Source of the DNA: DAOVRL01 sp964459805
GTDB lineage: Bacteria; Planctomycetota; Phycisphaerae; Sedimentisphaerales; Anaerobacaceae
Direction: 5' to 3'
Length of the DNA: 8,198 nt
Assembly: GCA_964459805.1 (NCBI GenBank)
Contig: CAYWOD010000165.1
Span: 1-8,198 of the forward strand
Shown here: positions 6,134-8,198 of the stretch, piece after piece
Layout: the number at the start of each line of letters is the position of its first letter
How positions within the stretch are numbered: position 1 is the stretch's first letter
The notes under the pieces: model-generated
Told to the model about the DNA's origin: nothing
Databases searched by the model: none
What the model saw: the letters and a program-made list of their open reading frames with translations, nothing else
Made by a program: the position numbers and the translations under genes

Positions 6134-6143
6134 CGAATCAATA

Positions 6144-7832
6144 GTGAAAGGGCGAAAGCAGGTCTTCGGGACGGCTGTTTTTCTTGGGGCTTTGGTATTA
6201 TCCATTGGTCTTTTCGTACTGAGTCCTTCGGGGACGAGTGGTGCGAACGCGGGTTCGTGGGCTCAGGTGGCGGATATATTGTCGCGGATAGAGATGCCGA
6301 AGTTTGCCGAGAGGGATTTCAATATTATAGACTACGGGGCGGTTGGTGATGGGCAGACGGATTGCAAGAAGGCGATGGATAAAGCCATTTTGGCGTGCTG
6401 CTATGCCGGGGGCGGGCGAGTGGTTGTGCCGGCGGGGACGTATCTGGTCAACGGGCCTGTTCATCTTCAGAGCGACGTGAATCTGCATTTGGAAGAGGGC
6501 TGCCGGATTGTGTTCGGGACGAATTACGAGGATTATCTGCCGGTGGCGTTGACGCGTTGGGCGGGTACGAGAATATACAACTACTCGCCATTAGTCTATG
6601 CGTATCGCAAGAAGAATGTGGCGCTGACGGGCAAAGGTGTATTAGATGGGCAGGCCCACGATACGTGGTGCAAGTGGGTGGGGCAGAGCGGCGATGCGGG
6701 GAAAGATGTTCGGCGGATGAACAGGGAGGATGTGCCGGTGGTTGACCGGGTGTTCGGGGCGGGGCATTATCTTCGGCCGAGCATGGTGCAGTTCTACGGG
6801 TGTGAGAACGTTCTGGTTGAGGGGGTGAAGATTGCGGATTCGCCGTTTTGGTGTGTGCATCCTGTTTTCTGCAGGAATGTTACGATTCGGAACATCACGT
6901 TTGGGGCAAAGAACCCGAACAACGACGGTATCGACGTGGACTCGTGCGAGTACGTTCATATTCACGATGTTGTGTTCGATAATGACGATGACTGCATAGC
7001 GCTGAAGTCCGGACGGGGACGGGAAGGACGCGAGCTTGGGCAGCCGACGCGGAACGTCTATATCCACGACTGCATATTTAATGCTTATACAGCCATTGCA
7101 ATCGGCAGCGAGATGGGCGGTGGCGTCTTTAATATCTTCGCCGAGAACTGCGAGGCGAAGAGCCAGGTCAAACGAGCGTTTTATATCAAGGGCAACCGCA
7201 GCCGGGGCGGGGAGGTGGCGCATATTCGGTATCGGAATATGAAGTTTTTAGACAGTCGGGAGGAGATGCTGGCGATCACTACAGACTACGGCAGCATGAG
7301 TTCGGATGAGCTGCAGGATTTTCCTCCTTATTTTCACGATATTCGCTGGGAGGATATTACTGCCGAGGGCCCGTGCAAGATAGCGTTTCGAATAACCGGG
7401 CAGGCGGATATGCTTATTGAGGACGTCGTGTTGAAGAATGTGACGGTCAAGAAAGCGAAGAAGATCAAGGAGATTACACATACGCGCGACGTGGTGATGC
7501 AGAACGTCGTGTTTGTCGGGCGGCTTCAGGAGCCGGACGCGGGTAATTTGCCGCCGGACGTATATGCCGGGCCGGACCACGTGCTGGATATGGGCGGCGA
7601 TAAGGTTGCGGCTCTGGATGGGTCTGTGGCGGACGACGGCAAGGGCGCGGGGAAGCTGACATACCAGTGGTCGGTGGAGAAAGGTGACAGCGGTGCGGTA
7701 AAGTTCGGCAATCCACAGGCCTTACGAACGAAGGCCGACTTTTCGAGAGCGGGGACGTATTTGTTGAAACTTACCGCCGACGACGGGCAGTTGCAAGGTT
7801 CGCACACAGTTATGATTTGGGTGGGGAACTAA
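6144..7832 (+). CDS. Secreted GH28-like polygalacturonase with C-terminal PKD-like domain
   Basis: A 562-residue exported right-handed beta-helix protein, predicted to act on galacturonan-type polymer outside the cytoplasm. GTG start with AGGAG ten bases upstream. Residues 1-36 form a signal peptide (basic KGRK, hydrophobic core, small residues). The N-terminal pectinase motif FNIIDYGAVGDGQTD is at 59-73; the GH28 helix follows to about 460, including the exo-polygalacturonase-type RPSMVQFYGCENVLVEG (211-227) and SPFWCVHP. Of the GH28 catalytic motifs, NTDG appears as NNDGID (259-264, Asp261) and GDD as DDD (281-283, Asp282/283). The GHG position is AYT (314-316), before IGSEMGGGV, and RIK is YIK (347-349). 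The acidic residues are thus kept while the conserved His and Arg are lost, so specificity or activity may differ from true polygalacturonases. Residues about 468-562 (DVYAGPDHVLDMGG, LTYQWS, AGTYLLKLTADDGQL) form a PKD/REJ-like domain that probably binds or spaces the enzyme at a surface. Probably cotranscribed with the SDR gene upstream. Confidence 0.9.
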   Translation: MKGRKQVFGTAVFLGALVLSIGLFVLSPSGTSGANAGSWAQVADILSRIEMPKFAERDFNIIDYGAVGDGQTDCKKAMDKAILACCYAGGGRVVVPAGTYLVNGPVHLQSDVNLHLEEGCRIVFGTNYEDYLPVALTRWAGTRIYNYSPLVYAYRKKNVALTGKGVLDGQAHDTWCKWVGQSGDAGKDVRRMNREDVPVVDRVFGAGHYLRPSMVQFYGCENVLVEGVKIADSPFWCVHPVFCRNVTIRNITFGAKNPNNDGIDVDSCEYVHIHDVVFDNDDDCIALKSGRGREGRELGQPTRNVYIHDCIFNAYTAIAIGSEMGGGVFNIFAENCEAKSQVKRAFYIKGNRSRGGEVAHIRYRNMKFLDSREEMLAITTDYGSMSSDELQDFPPYFHDIRWEDITAEGPCKIAFRITGQADMLIEDVVLKNVTVKKAKKIKEITHTRDVVMQNVVFVGRLQEPDAGNLPPDVYAGPDHVLDMGGDKVAALDGSVADDGKGAGKLTYQWSVEKGDSGAVKFGNPQALRTKADFSRAGTYLLKLTADDGQLQGSHTVMIWVGN

Positions 7833-7862
7833 ATGGGTTCTTAGCTGACTCGAAGCCTCTGG

Positions 7863-7882
7863 ATTCCCGCTTTCGCGGGAAT
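7863..7882. repeat. Dispersed hairpin repeat (ATTCCCGC-TTTC-GCGGGAAT)
   Basis: A perfect eight-base-pair stem with a four-base loop, embedded in CTGGATTCCCGCTTTCGCGG and followed by AATGACA. This core is a very widespread intergenic palindrome in Gram-negative genomes, often mistranslated as 'SFPRKRESR'. It lies about 30 bases after the GH28 stop and may help end transcription or stabilise the mRNA 3' end. No T-run follows. Confidence 0.75.
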
Positions 7883-8048
7883 GACAAATAGGTGTCTTTC
7901 TCTTTGTTAGACGCTCTGACTCTAAGACGATGGTGGGGGTGGCTGGACCAGCTTGGCGGCAGGGAGTATCGAGAAGAGGATGGGCCTTTGAGCGGGGAAC
8001 GTTGAGGGGTTTTAAGCGTTTGTGTTTTTGCGGGTGATTTGTTAGGCT

Positions 8049-8089
8049 TGTGCCCGATAGCACAGGAGAACCTGCAGTAAAACCGCAGG
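8049..8089 (+). repeat. Two adjacent small hairpins
   Basis: TGTGC-CCGATA-GCACA (8049-8064) is followed six bases later by CCTGC-N9-GCAGG (8071-8089). Both stems are perfect but only five pairs long. They could be part of a structured leader for a gene to the right, but they match no riboswitch class I know, and chance is plausible. Confidence 0.3.
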
Positions 8090-8149
8090 CTAAATATTTG
8101 GATTGCGGGGCTTGAGTTGTTGGGCGATATTTGACTAAACAAGTGAGTT

Positions 8150-8163
8150 CTGCAAAATTGCAG
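8150..8163. promoter_or_regulatory. Inverted repeat CTGCAA-AA-TTGCAG, possible operator
   Basis: A perfect six-base-pair inverted repeat with a two-base centre, in AT-rich DNA near the right edge. The size and symmetry fit a helix-turn-helix dimer site upstream of a gene beyond the window; no regulator or target can be seen. Confidence 0.3.
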
Positions 8164-8198
8164 GTTAGGCCTATATTGTTGAAGAATTGCTTTTTTAT

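Larger units (their letters stand above)
7833..8198. other. Intergenic region after the GH28 gene, no gene seen
   Basis: No reading frame here looks like a protein. Minus-strand frames such as those containing CHSRESGNPE and SFPRKRESR are translations of the dispersed hairpin repeat at 7863-7882, a well-known annotation artefact. The right third carries several small inverted repeats (8049-8064, 8071-8089, 8150-8163) and an AT-rich end that could precede a plus-strand gene outside the window. Confidence 0.55.

Noticed and set aside
6012..6143. A promoter or terminator between the SDR and GH28 genes (TATAAA near 6110; CCCAC-N13-GTGGG at 6053-6075)
   Set aside because: No -35 match at a suitable distance from TATAAA, and the hairpin has short arms, a long loop and no T-run; too weak to list.
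7722..8142. Two minus-strand frames containing CHSRESGNPE and SFPRKRESR
   Set aside because: These peptides are the known artefact translation of the dispersed ATTCCCGC/GCGGGAAT hairpin, and the frames overlap the GH28 end.
1..8198. CRISPR array, tRNA, rRNA, toxin-antitoxin or phage-defence genes
   Set aside because: No regularly spaced repeats, RNA-gene signatures or defence-type domains were found on either strand.

Overview
The window looks like an accessory polysaccharide-degradation locus from a Gram-negative environmental bacterium. Planctomycetota (Phycisphaerae-like) or a related PVC lineage is my best guess. This rests on secreted GH29 and GH28 enzymes, a PKD-like tail, a secreted FG-GAP propeller and intergenic repeats, and it is inference because there is no marker gene. 

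Layout. Bases 1-590 hold no convincing gene, only AT-rich CGAAAT repeats and possible degenerate coding remnants. Two minus-strand genes follow: 591-2573, an exported protein joining ankyrin repeats to a seven-blade FG-GAP propeller, and 2703-4454, a secreted GH29 alpha-L-fucosidase with a C-terminal discoidin-type domain. The fucosidase has a good sigma-70-type promoter at 4523-4552 and an inverted repeat over its -10 box. Bases 4455-5135 form a scar zone. It contains a 38-bp perfect palindrome (4619-4656), a 270-bp internally deleted ISL3-family insertion sequence (4742-5011) that keeps only the transposase C-terminus, and a 41-codon gene start (5012-5135, minus) cut off exactly at the element edge. 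Two divergent promoter-like sequences (5147-5175 minus, 5201-5231 plus) lie between that gene start and the next gene; both predict almost no 5' leader. Two plus-strand genes follow: 5238-6011, a classical SDR sugar or sugar-acid dehydrogenase of the gluconate 5-dehydrogenase/KduD type, and 6144-7832, a secreted GH28-like pectinase with a PKD-like C-terminal domain. Bases 7833-8198 hold only small hairpins, one of them a widespread intergenic repeat type.

How the genes may work together. GH29 removes alpha-L-fucose and GH28 hydrolyses galacturonan-type bonds, so both could act outside the cytoplasm on a fucosylated, uronate-containing polymer. The SDR could oxidise or reduce a released sugar or keto-acid in the cytoplasm. 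The ankyrin/FG-GAP protein is probably a binding or surface scaffold; its link to the pathway is only positional, and its base composition is clearly lower in G+C than that of its neighbours. I see no defence system, CRISPR array, tRNA or rRNA. The most unusual items are the GH28 catalytic substitutions, the ankyrin-propeller fusion and the ISL3 insertion scar.
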